Positions 1 to 7,835 of a stretch of 41,037 nucleotides of DNA are shown piece by piece. Origin of the DNA: Cyclobacteriaceae bacterium (GTDB taxonomy: Bacteria; Bacteroidota; Bacteroidia; Cytophagales; Cyclobacteriaceae). The stretch covers positions 1 to 41,037 of the forward strand of contig JAEUUE010000064.1 of NCBI GenBank assembly GCA_016787605.1, in the 5' to 3' direction. The translations under genes were made by a program, and so were the position numbers. Each line of letters starts with the position of its first letter. Position 1 is the first letter of the stretch. The notes under the pieces were generated by a model. It was not told the DNA's origin. It did no database searches and worked only from the letters and a program-made list of their open reading frames with translations.

Positions 1-72
1 GAACGGCTCGGCGGCGGGAGCGCCCGCTGCATGATGGCGGAGGTGTTTCTTAGCGAATCCAGAGGCGAATGA
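1..72 (+). CDS. C-terminal fragment of an amidinotransferase / arginine-deiminase-type enzyme (CtlX-like)
   Basis: Frame 1 is open from the window edge to a TGA at 70-72 and gives 23 residues containing GGGSARCMMAEVF. A Gly-rich turn followed by a Cys close to the C-terminus matches the catalytic-cysteine end of the guanidino-modifying (pentein) fold: arginine deiminases, dimethylargininases and the CtlX citrulline-utilisation hydrolases of Bacteroidota. The Cys would be the nucleophile that attacks the guanidinium or ureido carbon. Only the tail is visible, so the substrate and the rest of the active site cannot be judged. The call rests on one short motif. Confidence 0.62.
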   Translation, partial: ERLGGGSARCMMAEVFLSESRGE

Positions 73-192
73 CTCCGCGGATACTTGGGTGCTGGGTTGG
101 CTACCGTGATGCCTGGAGGTTGATTGCTTTATGGATCCAGAGTGTTGATTGGGTAATTCAATCTTTGAACGTTAAACCAAAAAGAAGGCATC

Positions 193-747
193 GTGAATCT
201 GGAATTTGAACAAACACGTCAAGATATTGAGTCTTTCTACCTGTTCCATTACTGGGAGTCTGATGAAAAGAAACTGCTTAGAAATAAGCTTAGGTTTGGA
301 TGTGGATTTGTTGCAACTATTCCTGTTTGGTTGATTCTGTTGTTTGGAGATGGGGAAAAATCTGTATTTGGTGTGATAGTTTTTGTTACGACGCTCTTTC
401 TGCTTGGCTTTTCGTTGGTAAGGAACATTGTGTTAAACAAAGTAATATCAATGACCCAAATTAATGCCGCTAACGAGTTGAATGAGCAATTATTCCGTCG
501 CAGAAGTATCGAGTTCACTCCGGACAAGATAATTTGGAGTGATCAGGTGTCACGGGGTGAGACAGACGTTAAAGGATTAGTGAAAATAGTAGAGGGTGTC
601 AATGGATTCTATCTCTACATCAATGCTGATACCGCATTTTTGGTTCCAAAGAGGATATTTCAAGGTGACGCCCAGATGCAAAATTTCCGCAATCTTCTGG
701 ATAACTACCGCCAGCGGATGCTTATTCAGGATAACCCAAGGTCCTGA
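193..747 (+). CDS. YcxB-like small membrane protein, AT-rich
   Basis: This 184-residue protein starts at a GTG preceded by AAGAAGG at 182-188. Residues about 33-51 and 57-78 are two hydrophobic helices with a short charged turn between them. The C-terminal half (about 100-175) is a soluble, beta-rich stretch with the pattern IEFTPDKIIWSD... YLYINADTAFLVPKRIF, which resembles the YcxB-like C-terminal domain, a PH-like fold on membrane proteins of unknown function. The gene is clearly richer in A+T than addAB downstream. It stands alone between the amidinotransferase tail and a tRNA region, so it may be an accessory gain. No biochemical role can be assigned. Family assignment is by eye. Confidence 0.72.
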   Translation: MNLEFEQTRQDIESFYLFHYWESDEKKLLRNKLRFGCGFVATIPVWLILLFGDGEKSVFGVIVFVTTLFLLGFSLVRNIVLNKVISMTQINAANELNEQLFRRRSIEFTPDKIIWSDQVSRGETDVKGLVKIVEGVNGFYLYINADTAFLVPKRIFQGDAQMQNFRNLLDNYRQRMLIQDNPRS

Positions 748-784
748 ATGGTAGAAAAAGAAGCCGTCAAAAAGAGTGCTTTAC

Positions 785-890
785 GTGGAGCCAGTGGGAG
801 TCGAACCTCCGCCTACATTTCATTGCGGCGGGCGAGGCACGCCCTCGATCCAGATAGATATCGGGACCATTGTCGCGCTAGGGTGTAGGT
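785..890 (-). pseudogene. Decayed second copy of a tRNA (tRNA-Ala-like), interrupted
   Basis: Positions 785-807 are identical over 23 bases to 930-952, the T-arm and 3' acceptor strand of the intact tRNA-Ala. A second match (CCATTGTCGCGCT) lies at 867-879 and corresponds to the anticodon/D-arm side at 969-981. In the intact gene the two blocks start 38 bases apart; here they are 81 apart. The extra bases sit between two copies of CATTG (821-825 and 868-872) and include a GGGCG...CGCCC hairpin (830-844). The T stem is broken by changes, so this copy should not fold. It looks like a relic of a tandem tRNA with a small insertion. Confidence 0.6.
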
Positions 891-925
891 CAAAAAAAGA
901 GAAAGCCCTCTCAATGGAGGGCTTC
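891..925 (-). terminator. Rho-independent terminator of tRNA-Ala
   Basis: Read on the minus strand, AAGCCCTC and GAGGGCTT form an 8-bp stem around a six-base loop, directly after the tRNA 3' end, followed by TTTCTCTTTTTTT. Stem plus T-run is the classic intrinsic terminator form. Confidence 0.85.
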
Positions 926-930
926 CTAAG

Positions 931-1004
931 TGGAGCCAGTGGGAGTCGAACCCACGACCTCGACAATGCCATTGTCGCGCTCTAGCCAGCTGAGCTATGG
1001 CCCC
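931..1004 (-). tRNA. tRNA-Ala, anticodon GGC
   Basis: The minus strand folds into a complete cloverleaf: acceptor GGGGCCA with TGGCTCC, D-arm GCTC/GAGC, anticodon stem CGACA/TGTCG around loop ATGGCAT (anticodon GGC, reading GCC), and T-arm GTGGG-TTCGACT-CCCAC. The third acceptor pair is G-U (G3:U70), the identity element for alanyl-tRNA synthetase. The discriminator base is A and CCA is not encoded, so it must be added after transcription. A TATCTTTG promoter core lies about 40 bases upstream and a strong terminator follows. Confidence 0.95.
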
Positions 1005-1043
1005 GAAATGTCCCCGAAACCGCTTTAAACGAAGTCGGGGCTG

Positions 1044-1051
1044 CAAAGATA
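1044..1051 (-). promoter_or_regulatory. Bacteroidota-type -7 element for tRNA-Ala
   Basis: The minus strand reads TATCTTTG, a full match to the Bacteroidota -7 consensus TAnnTTTG. It lies 39 bases before the first tRNA base, leaving a short leader. No good TTG box was found at the expected distance upstream. Confidence 0.6.
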
Positions 1052-1177
1052 TACTTTCGGCACAATTCCATCCCGTAGCCAATTCCAAATTTTTTCAAGA
1101 CCATCAAATGGCGTTGTGACACGAGTTGACATGCTGAAATGTGAGTTTGCAAGTAGGTCGAGGCAGACCCAGATCCC

Positions 1178-1198
1178 CCGGCCAACCGGCCAACCGGC
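1178..1198. repeat. Short tandem repeat, unit CCGGCCAA
   Basis: The unit CCGGCCAA occurs twice and is followed by a partial third copy, between the tRNA promoter region and the addA-like gene. No function is apparent. The surrounding 1052-1272 shows no convincing gene. Confidence 0.6.
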
Positions 1199-1272
1199 TA
1201 TCTGGTAATCCATTGGCTACTCACTTTCGGTTGAAAACAAAAAAGTTGTAAATAGTCTGGTCAATTTCTGCT

Positions 1273-4200
1273 CTGAAAACCTTCACCCTATATCGCTCCT
1301 CAGCCGGCTCGGGAAAGACGCGCACCCTGGCCAAAGAATACCTGAAGTGGGCGCTCCGAAACAAGGCGTATTACTTCCGGCATATTCTTGCAGTGACCTT
1401 CACCAACAAGGCCACGCAGGAGATGAAGGACCGGGTACTGGCCTACCTGGGATCGTTCTCCGGCGCCACCCCCGGCTCGTGGCCCGATGCCGAGGCGTTG
1501 GCCAGGGAGCTCATGACGGAGCTCAACCTGGATGAGCCTACCTTCCGCCAGAACAGCCACGAGTTGCTCACGCTGATTCTCCATCAATACGATCAGTTCT
1601 CCATCAGCACGATTGACGCCTTTTTTCAGCGCGTCATCCGGGCCTTTACCCGCGAGTCGGGCCTGCTGGGTGACTATCGCCTGGAAGTGGAGCAGGAAGC
1701 GGTGCTCACCGAGGTGGTGGATAACCTGATCGACGAACTCCGCGAAAACCATGAGCTCACCGATTGGGTGGTTCGCTATGCCGTGGAAAGCATGGAGTCG
1801 GACCGCTCGTGGGACATCCGCAAGCAACTGACGAATTTTTCGAAGGAGATTTTCCGGGACGAGTTTAAGCTCATCGAAGACCAGGTTTACGCCAGGACAG
1901 GTGACCCTCAGTTTTTTTCCAACTTCCAGCGTGAACTCTACAAGATCAGGAACGCCTTCATAGCCAAAGTATCGCCGCCTGCCCGCGAGATGCTCGAGAT
2001 CATACGGGCCAGGGGCTGGAGCGCCGAACACTTCAGTTATGGAAAGAACTCCGGGATCTTTACCTACTTGAATTCCTTTGCCCAGGTCAATTCCATCAAG
2101 GACCTGGAGGTCAAGGGCCGAATGAAGGACTATTTTCTCTCGGCGAAGAACTGGCCGAACAAGAAGTATGCGTTGGTGGCCCCGGAAATCACCGCGGTGG
2201 CGGAACGGGAATTCATTCCGAGAATCACGACGATCAACAAGACCTATGAGCAGGAGTATAACCGGGTGCTTACGGCGGAGGTCATCCTTCAGCACCTGTA
2301 TACCTTCGGCCTCATCTCCGACATCGCCCGCAAGCTCAGGGAATACAAGGCGGAGAACAACCTCATGCTCCTGGCCGATGCCCCCAAATTCCTCAACCAT
2401 ATTATCGGCGAAAGCGACACACCCTTTGTCTATGAAAAGGTGGGATCCTTCTACCGGAATTACCTGATCGACGAATTCCAGGATACCTCGGGCTACCAGT
2501 GGAAGAATTTCCTGCCGCTCCTGACCAACAGCCTCGACTCGGGCTACCCCAGCATGGTCGTGGGCGACGTGAAGCAGGCGATTTACCGCTGGCGCGGCGG
2601 AGACCTGAACTTGCTTCAGCGCCACCTGGAAGAGCACATCGGCCCGGAACGTGTGGAGGTGAAGGAATTGTCGAGTAATTTCAGGAGCAGCAAGGAGATC
2701 GTTCAATTCAACAACCTGCTGTTCGAGACTGCGGCACGGGTGGCCGGGGTCAAGATCAGCTCGTCGCTTCCTGCCGATGTCTACTTCGACGTTCGGCAAT
2801 CGTCACCGGTAGAAAGCCCGGGATTGGTGCGCGTGGAATTCCTGGCGGCAGAGGAAGAGAAGGACGGCAACTGGCGGGATTTGTCGCTGGCCAAACTTAC
2901 CCGCGACATTGAGTACCTGCAGACTCATGGCGTCGCGGCCGGAGAAATCGCTATCCTGGTCAGGCGGAATGAGGAAGGCCAGGACATCGCGGCCCATTTG
3001 CTCGGCTACAAGCACTCGTCGGAGGCCAAGCCCGGGGTGAATTACGAAGTGGTTTCCAACGAATCCCTCCGGATCGATGGAGCCGGCTCGGTGAAATTGC
3101 TCCTGGGTGCACTGGCGCACCTGGTCAACCCCGATGATCCCATTGCCCGGGCACAGCTGTGCTATGAGTATGCCCGTATTCACCCGGGCGACCAGGAGAC
3201 TTCAGAGATCTTCAGCGAGGCAGGCAAGTTATTCTTCGAAAGCCAACTGCCGGAATCCTTCACCGCCCATAAACTCTCCCTGAAGAAACTTCCCCTGTTT
3301 GAACTCACGGAAACGCTTATCGCGATTTTTGACCTGGGCAAGATCAGGGGCGAACTGGCTTACCTCCAGGCGTTCCAGGATCTTGTGCTGGATTTCTATA
3401 CCCGTGAGCGCAATGACCTGTCCGCCTTCATGGAATGGTGGGAGGCCAACAAGGACAGCGACAAGACGTCCATCAAACTTTCCGGCACGGTGAACGCCAT
3501 GAGCATTCTCACCATTCACAAGTCGAAGGGGCTCCAATTCCGCTATGTACTCATTCCCTTTTGCTCCTGGAATGTGGACCATGAAGGCTTCCGTTCTCCG
3601 TTGCTATGGGTGACCTCCGACGAGGAGCCCTATAGGGAGGTGGGCCCCATGCCCGTCAAATACGGTTCTTCCCTTACGGATTCGTATTTCAGGAATGACT
3701 ACGAGGAGGAGCGCACGAAGGTGTACCTCGACAACCTCAACCTGCTGTACGTGGCACTCACCCGGGCGGAGCGGGGCATGATCATTACCTGCCCGGCCAA
3801 GGGATACAAGAACACCGTGGCGGAGTGGCTCCTGGAATCCATACAGCAGACTCCTGATCTGCTGAATGAATGGGATGAGGGTGCCAAGAGTCTAACCCTG
3901 GGAGCACTCTCGCCTCCCAGTCGTCCTGCGGAGGCGCCTCGTCCGCCCATGCAACTCGATTCCTACGATACGGGACGCTGGCGCGACAAACTTGTCATCC
4001 GGCAGGCGGGCAATGTCTTCTTTGAGGGGATGAATCCGGAGACCCGCGAGCGCATCAGCTTCGGGATCTACCTGCACGCCCTGTTCAGCCGAATTCGCAC
4101 GCGGGAGGACTCCGGGCCCGCGCTGGATCGCCTCGTCCAGGAGGGCACGATGACGAAGGAAGAGCGCGTGCTTATGGACGAGCAGTTAGCCGAGCTCTTC

Positions 4201-4536
4201 AGCAACCCTGTGGTGTCGGCATGGTTTGACAGCACCTGGGATGTTCGTACCGAAGTACCCATTCTCCTGCCGGGTGGCGCCACCCAGCGCATCGACCGCC
4301 TTCTGTTGAATGGTAGCAAAGCCGTTGTGGTCGATTATAAGACCGGAGAGAAGAAAGCCGCCGATCAGCAACAGGTGGCGGAATACATGGAGATTCTGCG
4401 GAAGATGGGTTTCACGGAAGTGGAAGGCTACCTCCTGTATACCCGCGACAAAGAGGTCATGGAGGTGGGCAAGGGCAAACCGCCACGCCTCGTGAAAAAG
4501 AAAAAGGATGATCACCAGTTAGGCCTTGGATTCTAG
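1273..4536 (+). CDS. addA: AddA-like UvrD-family helicase with C-terminal nuclease domain
   Basis: This large superfamily-1 helicase/nuclease resects broken DNA ends for recombination. Motifs in order, numbered from a start at 1273: Walker A SSAGSGKT (about 9-16), TFTNKAT motif Ia, Walker B DEFQDT (about 399), GDVKQAIYRWRGGD motif III, LSSNFRSS motif IV, TIHKSKGLQF motif V and YVALTRAERG motif VI. It ends in a RecB/AddA-type PD-(D/E)XK nuclease with an FGIYLHALFSRI segment, then RIDRL and VVDYKTGEK (about 1010-1025). The frame is open from 1252, after a TAA at 1249-1251, but has no ATG, GTG or TTG before GTG 1393, which lies beyond Walker A. Homology therefore demands a start at CTG 1273 (giving LKTFTLYRSSAGSGKT) or ATT 1264. 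The next gene starts one base after the stop, so the two are surely co-transcribed. Confidence 0.9.
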   Translation: MKTFTLYRSSAGSGKTRTLAKEYLKWALRNKAYYFRHILAVTFTNKATQEMKDRVLAYLGSFSGATPGSWPDAEALARELMTELNLDEPTFRQNSHELLTLILHQYDQFSISTIDAFFQRVIRAFTRESGLLGDYRLEVEQEAVLTEVVDNLIDELRENHELTDWVVRYAVESMESDRSWDIRKQLTNFSKEIFRDEFKLIEDQVYARTGDPQFFSNFQRELYKIRNAFIAKVSPPAREMLEIIRARGWSAEHFSYGKNSGIFTYLNSFAQVNSIKDLEVKGRMKDYFLSAKNWPNKKYALVAPEITAVAEREFIPRITTINKTYEQEYNRVLTAEVILQHLYTFGLISDIARKLREYKAENNLMLLADAPKFLNHIIGESDTPFVYEKVGSFYRNYLIDEFQDTSGYQWKNFLPLLTNSLDSGYPSMVVGDVKQAIYRWRGGDLNLLQRHLEEHIGPERVEVKELSSNFRSSKEIVQFNNLLFETAARVAGVKISSSLPADVYFDVRQSSPVESPGLVRVEFLAAEEEKDGNWRDLSLAKLTRDIEYLQTHGVAAGEIAILVRRNEEGQDIAAHLLGYKHSSEAKPGVNYEVVSNESLRIDGAGSVKLLLGALAHLVNPDDPIARAQLCYEYARIHPGDQETSEIFSEAGKLFFESQLPESFTAHKLSLKKLPLFELTETLIAIFDLGKIRGELAYLQAFQDLVLDFYTRERNDLSAFMEWWEANKDSDKTSIKLSGTVNAMSILTIHKSKGLQFRYVLIPFCSWNVDHEGFRSPLLWVTSDEEPYREVGPMPVKYGSSLTDSYFRNDYEEERTKVYLDNLNLLYVALTRAERGMIITCPAKGYKNTVAEWLLESIQQTPDLLNEWDEGAKSLTLGALSPPSRPAEAPRPPMQLDSYDTGRWRDKLVIRQAGNVFFEGMNPETRERISFGIYLHALFSRIRTREDSGPALDRLVQEGTMTKEERVLMDEQLAELFSNPVVSAWFDSTWDVRTEVPILLPGGATQRIDRLLLNGSKAVVVDYKTGEKKAADQQQVAEYMEILRKMGFTEVEGYLLYTRDKEVMEVGKGKPPRLVKKKKDDHQLGLGF

Positions 4537-4537
4537 T

Positions 4538-7408
4538 ATGAAGAGCTTTCTTAGTGAATTGGCGGAATCGGTGTTGAAGAAGCAGGCTTCTCTCGACGGG
4601 CTGACCATAGTTTTTCCCAACCGCCGTGCGATCCTGTATTTCCGGAAACACCTTGCCGATCGGCTCGACAAGCCCGCCTTTGCTCCCCGCCTGGTCACCA
4701 TCGAAGAGTTTTTCGGCGGGCTTTCTCCCTTGTATGTCCCTGACCGGCTGGAGCTGGTTCACCGGCTCTACCAGGTCTACTCCTCCGTGATGAGCACCCG
4801 CCAGGACGGCGAGGATCCCATGCAGGAACCGTTCGACCAATTCTACTTCTGGGGCGACATGCTGCTCCGGGATTTTGATGAGGTAGACAAGTACCGAATC
4901 CAGGCGGCGCAATTGTTCCGCGACCTCAGCAATCAAAAGGAGCTCGACTCCGGGTTTGATTTTCTTACGGAAGAGCAGCTGGAGTATCTCCGGAGCTTCT
5001 GGGGAAACTTCAGCGGGTCGCTCAATGAAAACAAGCGCAAATTCCTGCGCGTATGGCGACTGCTTCCGGCCGTCTACGAGAAATACCGGGAGCACCTCCT
5101 GCAGCTCGGCATGGCGTACGATGGACTGCTCCAGCGGCAGGCGGTGGAATCGCTGGAAAGCAAGCCCCCGAAGGTGAACGGCATGGTGATCTTTGCCGGC
5201 TTCAACGCGCTCACCGGCGTGGAAGAGAAGCTGATCAGCCACTTCGTCTCCAAACTCGGCGCCCAGGCTTACTGGGACATGGATGCCTACTACGTTAACA
5301 ACCAGGCGCAGGAGGCTGGAAGGTTCTTTCGGGAGTACCAGAAGCACCCCGACCTGAAGTCGACGTTTCCCCAGGACATCCCGGCCAATTTCAATACGCC
5401 GAAAAAGGTGAAGGTCATGGGCTCGGCGCAGCACGTGGGGCAGACCAAGCTGATGAGCCGGCGGCTGACGGAATTGCTCAAGCAGGGAGCGGATCCTCAG
5501 GATACGCTTATTGTTCTACCCGACGAGAAACTGCTGTTGCCGGTGTTGCACGGCGTCGCCGGCCGGGTGGAGAACATGAACGTGACCATGGGCTTTCCAT
5601 TGGCCAGCACTCCGGTCTTCAACCTGGTGGAGTTCCTGGTCGAGCTGCAACAATACCATCGAAACGGGTTGTTTAACCACCGGCAGGTTCTCTCGCTATT
5701 GTCGCATCCGTACCTAGTCGCCGCCGATCCGTCGCATGCCTATCATACCCGTAAAGCTATCCTGGAGAAGAACCAGGTTTCGGTTCCCGGGGATTTCCTG
5801 GACAAGGGGCCGTCGCTTTATGGTGTGCTGTTTCGTCCCATGGAACGGCAACACATCCTCAATTACCTCCGGGAAGTGCTGATCTCCGTGGGTTCGCTGG
5901 AGTCCATCACGCCATTGGATAAGGAATACGTCTTTCAGGGCCTGACGCTCGTGAACCGGCTGAAGGAAGTGATGGGAACGGAGTTGATCCAGGGTGAAGA
6001 TGTGGGGACACATCAAAAGGAGATGCTCAAGTCATTCATGCGCCTGTTCCGTCAGCTGGGGCGGACGCAGAAGATTCCCTTTACGGGGGAACCGCTGAAG
6101 GGCTTGCAGATCATGGGTGTCCTGGAGACCCGCAACCTGGACTTCAAGAACGTCTTTGTGCTGTCCTTGAATGAAGGCGCGCTCCCGTCGTCAGGAAGTA
6201 AGGCGTCCTATATTCCTTTCAACATTCGCAAGGCCTATGGATTGCCCACGGCCGAGCACCAGGATGCCATGTACGCTTACCTGTTCTACCGTGTCCTTCA
6301 GCGGGCGGAGAATGTTCACCTCTTCTACAACACCGAGCCCGACATCCTGGGGCAGGGAGAGATGAGCCGCTTCCTGCAGCAGTTGCTGGTGGAGTCGGGT
6401 TGGAAGGTCAAGCCGGAAATTCTTCACACGCCAATCGAGCCGCAGCCGGTGACGCCGATCCGGATCAACAAGGACGAGCGGGTTCTCGAGGCCTTGATGC
6501 GGCTGAACGAAGGGAGCTCCCGGTTCAAAGGGATCTCTCCGTCGGCGCTGAATTCGTATATCGATTGCTCCCTGCAGTTCTATTTCAAACAGGTGGCCAA
6601 GCTCCGCGAGGCCAGCGAGGTCGAGGACTATGTGGACTCCCGGCTCTTTGGTAACCTGCTTCACCACGTGATGGAGAAGTTCTATCGCCGGATCCAGGAC
6701 AAGAACAAGAGCACGCTCGTTCAGTCAACCGACTTCGAACGTTACAAGGACGTCGTCCGCCAGCTGATCGATGACGCATTCGTGAAGCACTATGGGCTTG
6801 ACCCGACCCGGAAGGTGGTATACCAGGGACAGACGCTGGTGGCGCGGGAAGTAATCCGGAGTTTTGTGGAGAAAGTGCTTGAGCATGACAAGGCCTATAC
6901 ACCCTTTCATATTGAAGGTCTTGAGCGGGGAGAGTGGCAGTACTTTGTGCCCATTCCACATGCTCCTGGTCGTGTCATTCTCAGCGGGAAAATCGACCGC
7001 CTCGACCGCAAAGAGAATACGGTTCGCATCCTGGACTACAAGACCGGGAAGGCCGATCTCAACTTCGACAGTATTGATGCGTTGTTTGACGGCAGCAACA
7101 ACAAGCGTAACCGGGCGGCGTTCCAGACCTTGATCTACTCCCTGTTGTACAAGGCCGGCAGTCCTGGTGCCGATATCGCCATCGTCCCCGGCCTGGTGAG
7201 CCGCCAGAACCTGTTCACCGACGACTTCCGGCCGAACCTGACCCTGGACAAGGAGGAGGTGACCGACGCCAACCGGTTTCTTCCAGACTTTGAGGCCAGG
7301 CTGAAGCAGCTGCTCGAAGAGATTTTCGATCCCTCCAAACCCTTTGTACAGACCGAGCACACCTCGCATTGCAAGCTTTGCGCGTTCAAGGGCATTTGCT
7401 ATCGCTAG
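4538..7408 (+). CDS. addB: AddB-like PD-(D/E)XK nuclease, partner of the AddA-like helicase
   Basis: This 956-residue protein starts at ATG 4538, one base after the stop of the AddA-like gene; a TTG at 4526 would overlap that gene and is less likely. The N-terminus has IVFPNRRAILYFRKHLAD, typical of the degenerate helicase domain of AddB, with no Walker A. The C-terminal quarter holds the nuclease: GKIDRLDR followed by ILDYKTGKAD (about 825-850). A Cys in SYIDCSLQFYF (about 677) and the terminal CxxCxxxxxC (about 944-953) reproduce the four-cysteine iron-sulfur clamp of AddB nucleases. It should form a heterodimer with the upstream product for double-strand-break processing. Its length is shorter than Bacillus AddB, as is usual in Bacteroidota. 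Confidence 0.9.
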   Translation: MKSFLSELAESVLKKQASLDGLTIVFPNRRAILYFRKHLADRLDKPAFAPRLVTIEEFFGGLSPLYVPDRLELVHRLYQVYSSVMSTRQDGEDPMQEPFDQFYFWGDMLLRDFDEVDKYRIQAAQLFRDLSNQKELDSGFDFLTEEQLEYLRSFWGNFSGSLNENKRKFLRVWRLLPAVYEKYREHLLQLGMAYDGLLQRQAVESLESKPPKVNGMVIFAGFNALTGVEEKLISHFVSKLGAQAYWDMDAYYVNNQAQEAGRFFREYQKHPDLKSTFPQDIPANFNTPKKVKVMGSAQHVGQTKLMSRRLTELLKQGADPQDTLIVLPDEKLLLPVLHGVAGRVENMNVTMGFPLASTPVFNLVEFLVELQQYHRNGLFNHRQVLSLLSHPYLVAADPSHAYHTRKAILEKNQVSVPGDFLDKGPSLYGVLFRPMERQHILNYLREVLISVGSLESITPLDKEYVFQGLTLVNRLKEVMGTELIQGEDVGTHQKEMLKSFMRLFRQLGRTQKIPFTGEPLKGLQIMGVLETRNLDFKNVFVLSLNEGALPSSGSKASYIPFNIRKAYGLPTAEHQDAMYAYLFYRVLQRAENVHLFYNTEPDILGQGEMSRFLQQLLVESGWKVKPEILHTPIEPQPVTPIRINKDERVLEALMRLNEGSSRFKGISPSALNSYIDCSLQFYFKQVAKLREASEVEDYVDSRLFGNLLHHVMEKFYRRIQDKNKSTLVQSTDFERYKDVVRQLIDDAFVKHYGLDPTRKVVYQGQTLVAREVIRSFVEKVLEHDKAYTPFHIEGLERGEWQYFVPIPHAPGRVILSGKIDRLDRKENTVRILDYKTGKADLNFDSIDALFDGSNNKRNRAAFQTLIYSLLYKAGSPGADIAIVPGLVSRQNLFTDDFRPNLTLDKEEVTDANRFLPDFEARLKQLLEEIFDPSKPFVQTEHTSHCKLCAFKGICYR

Positions 7409-7421
7409 TCCCTAAGTTTTT

Positions 7422-7472
7422 CCCGCAGATTTGCGCGGATTGAATACACGCAGATGTGCGCTGATCTGCGGG
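7422..7472. repeat. Imperfect inverted repeat downstream of addB
   Basis: CCCGCAGAT (7422-7430) and ATCTGCGGG (7464-7472) are perfect 9-bp inverted arms. The inner bases partly continue the pairing (GCGC...GCGC). The wording GCAGAT...GCGC...GATCTGCG resembles dispersed intergenic repeats that I recall from Bacteroidota and other genomes. It has no T-run, so it is not a standard intrinsic terminator. Confidence 0.55.
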
Positions 7473-7548
7473 ATACTGTCCGGATTCGTCCAGTGCATTG
7501 TTCGGTTTTGCCCGGGAAATGGGCATTGAGGCGCTTGAGGTCTTCAAG

Positions 7549-7580
7549 ATTGAGGGGGTAGGTTGATGGCCGGATCTTTG
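7549..7580 (+). promoter_or_regulatory. Candidate promoter for the small membrane protein
   Basis: ATTG at 7549-7552 and GATCTTTG at 7573-7580 are 20 bp apart, matching the Bacteroidota -33/-7 layout with one mismatch in TAnnTTTG. The ATG of the next gene is 14 bases downstream. Confidence 0.4.
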
Positions 7581-7594
7581 CAGGATGCCGCGGT

Positions 7595-7780
7595 ATGAAG
7601 ATTATCCTCTGGTTCATCCTCCTGGTCCTCTGCTGGCCGCTAGCCATTGCCCTCCTGTTTCTTTACCCCCTCATCTGGCTGCTGCTGTTGCCGTTCCGGT
7701 TGGTCGGCATCGCGGTGGAGGGTGGTTTCCGTTTCATTGGCGCCCTCTTCATGTTGCCGGCACGTATTCTGGGCCGTTAG
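7595..7780 (+). CDS. Small hydrophobic membrane protein, 61 residues
   Basis: The predicted product is almost entirely hydrophobic. One long or two close membrane segments span about residues 3-37 (rich in L, I, W and P), followed by FRLVGIAVEGGFRFIGALFMLPARILGR with a basic end. It has its own candidate promoter and a short leader, and the composition is far from random, so it is very likely a real gene. Similar small proteins of unknown function occur in Bacteroidota as far as I recall. No function is assigned. It precedes the glycosidase pair by 55 bases, but nothing in its sequence links it to them. Confidence 0.7.
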   Translation: MKIILWFILLVLCWPLAIALLFLYPLIWLLLLPFRLVGIAVEGGFRFIGALFMLPARILGR

Positions 7781-7835
7781 CGCTTTATCGGGTATATTCA
7801 TACCGGTAACGCACCGAGTACCCATACGAATAGTC

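Noticed and set aside
785-807. att site of an integrated island
   Set aside because: The 3' tRNA match fits an att copy, but the further match to the anticodon side and the lack of integrase favour a decayed tRNA.
776-985. Short frame over the tRNA region
   Set aside because: It crosses the decayed tRNA copy and part of the intact tRNA-Ala; it cannot be a protein gene.
1178-1198. Possible CRISPR-like repeat
   Set aside because: It has only two and a half 8-base units without spacers and no cas genes; a plain tandem repeat.
1300-2799. A 499-codon open frame antisense to the addA-like gene
   Set aside because: It mirrors the codon pattern of a clearly conserved helicase on the other strand and shows no family motif or start signals.
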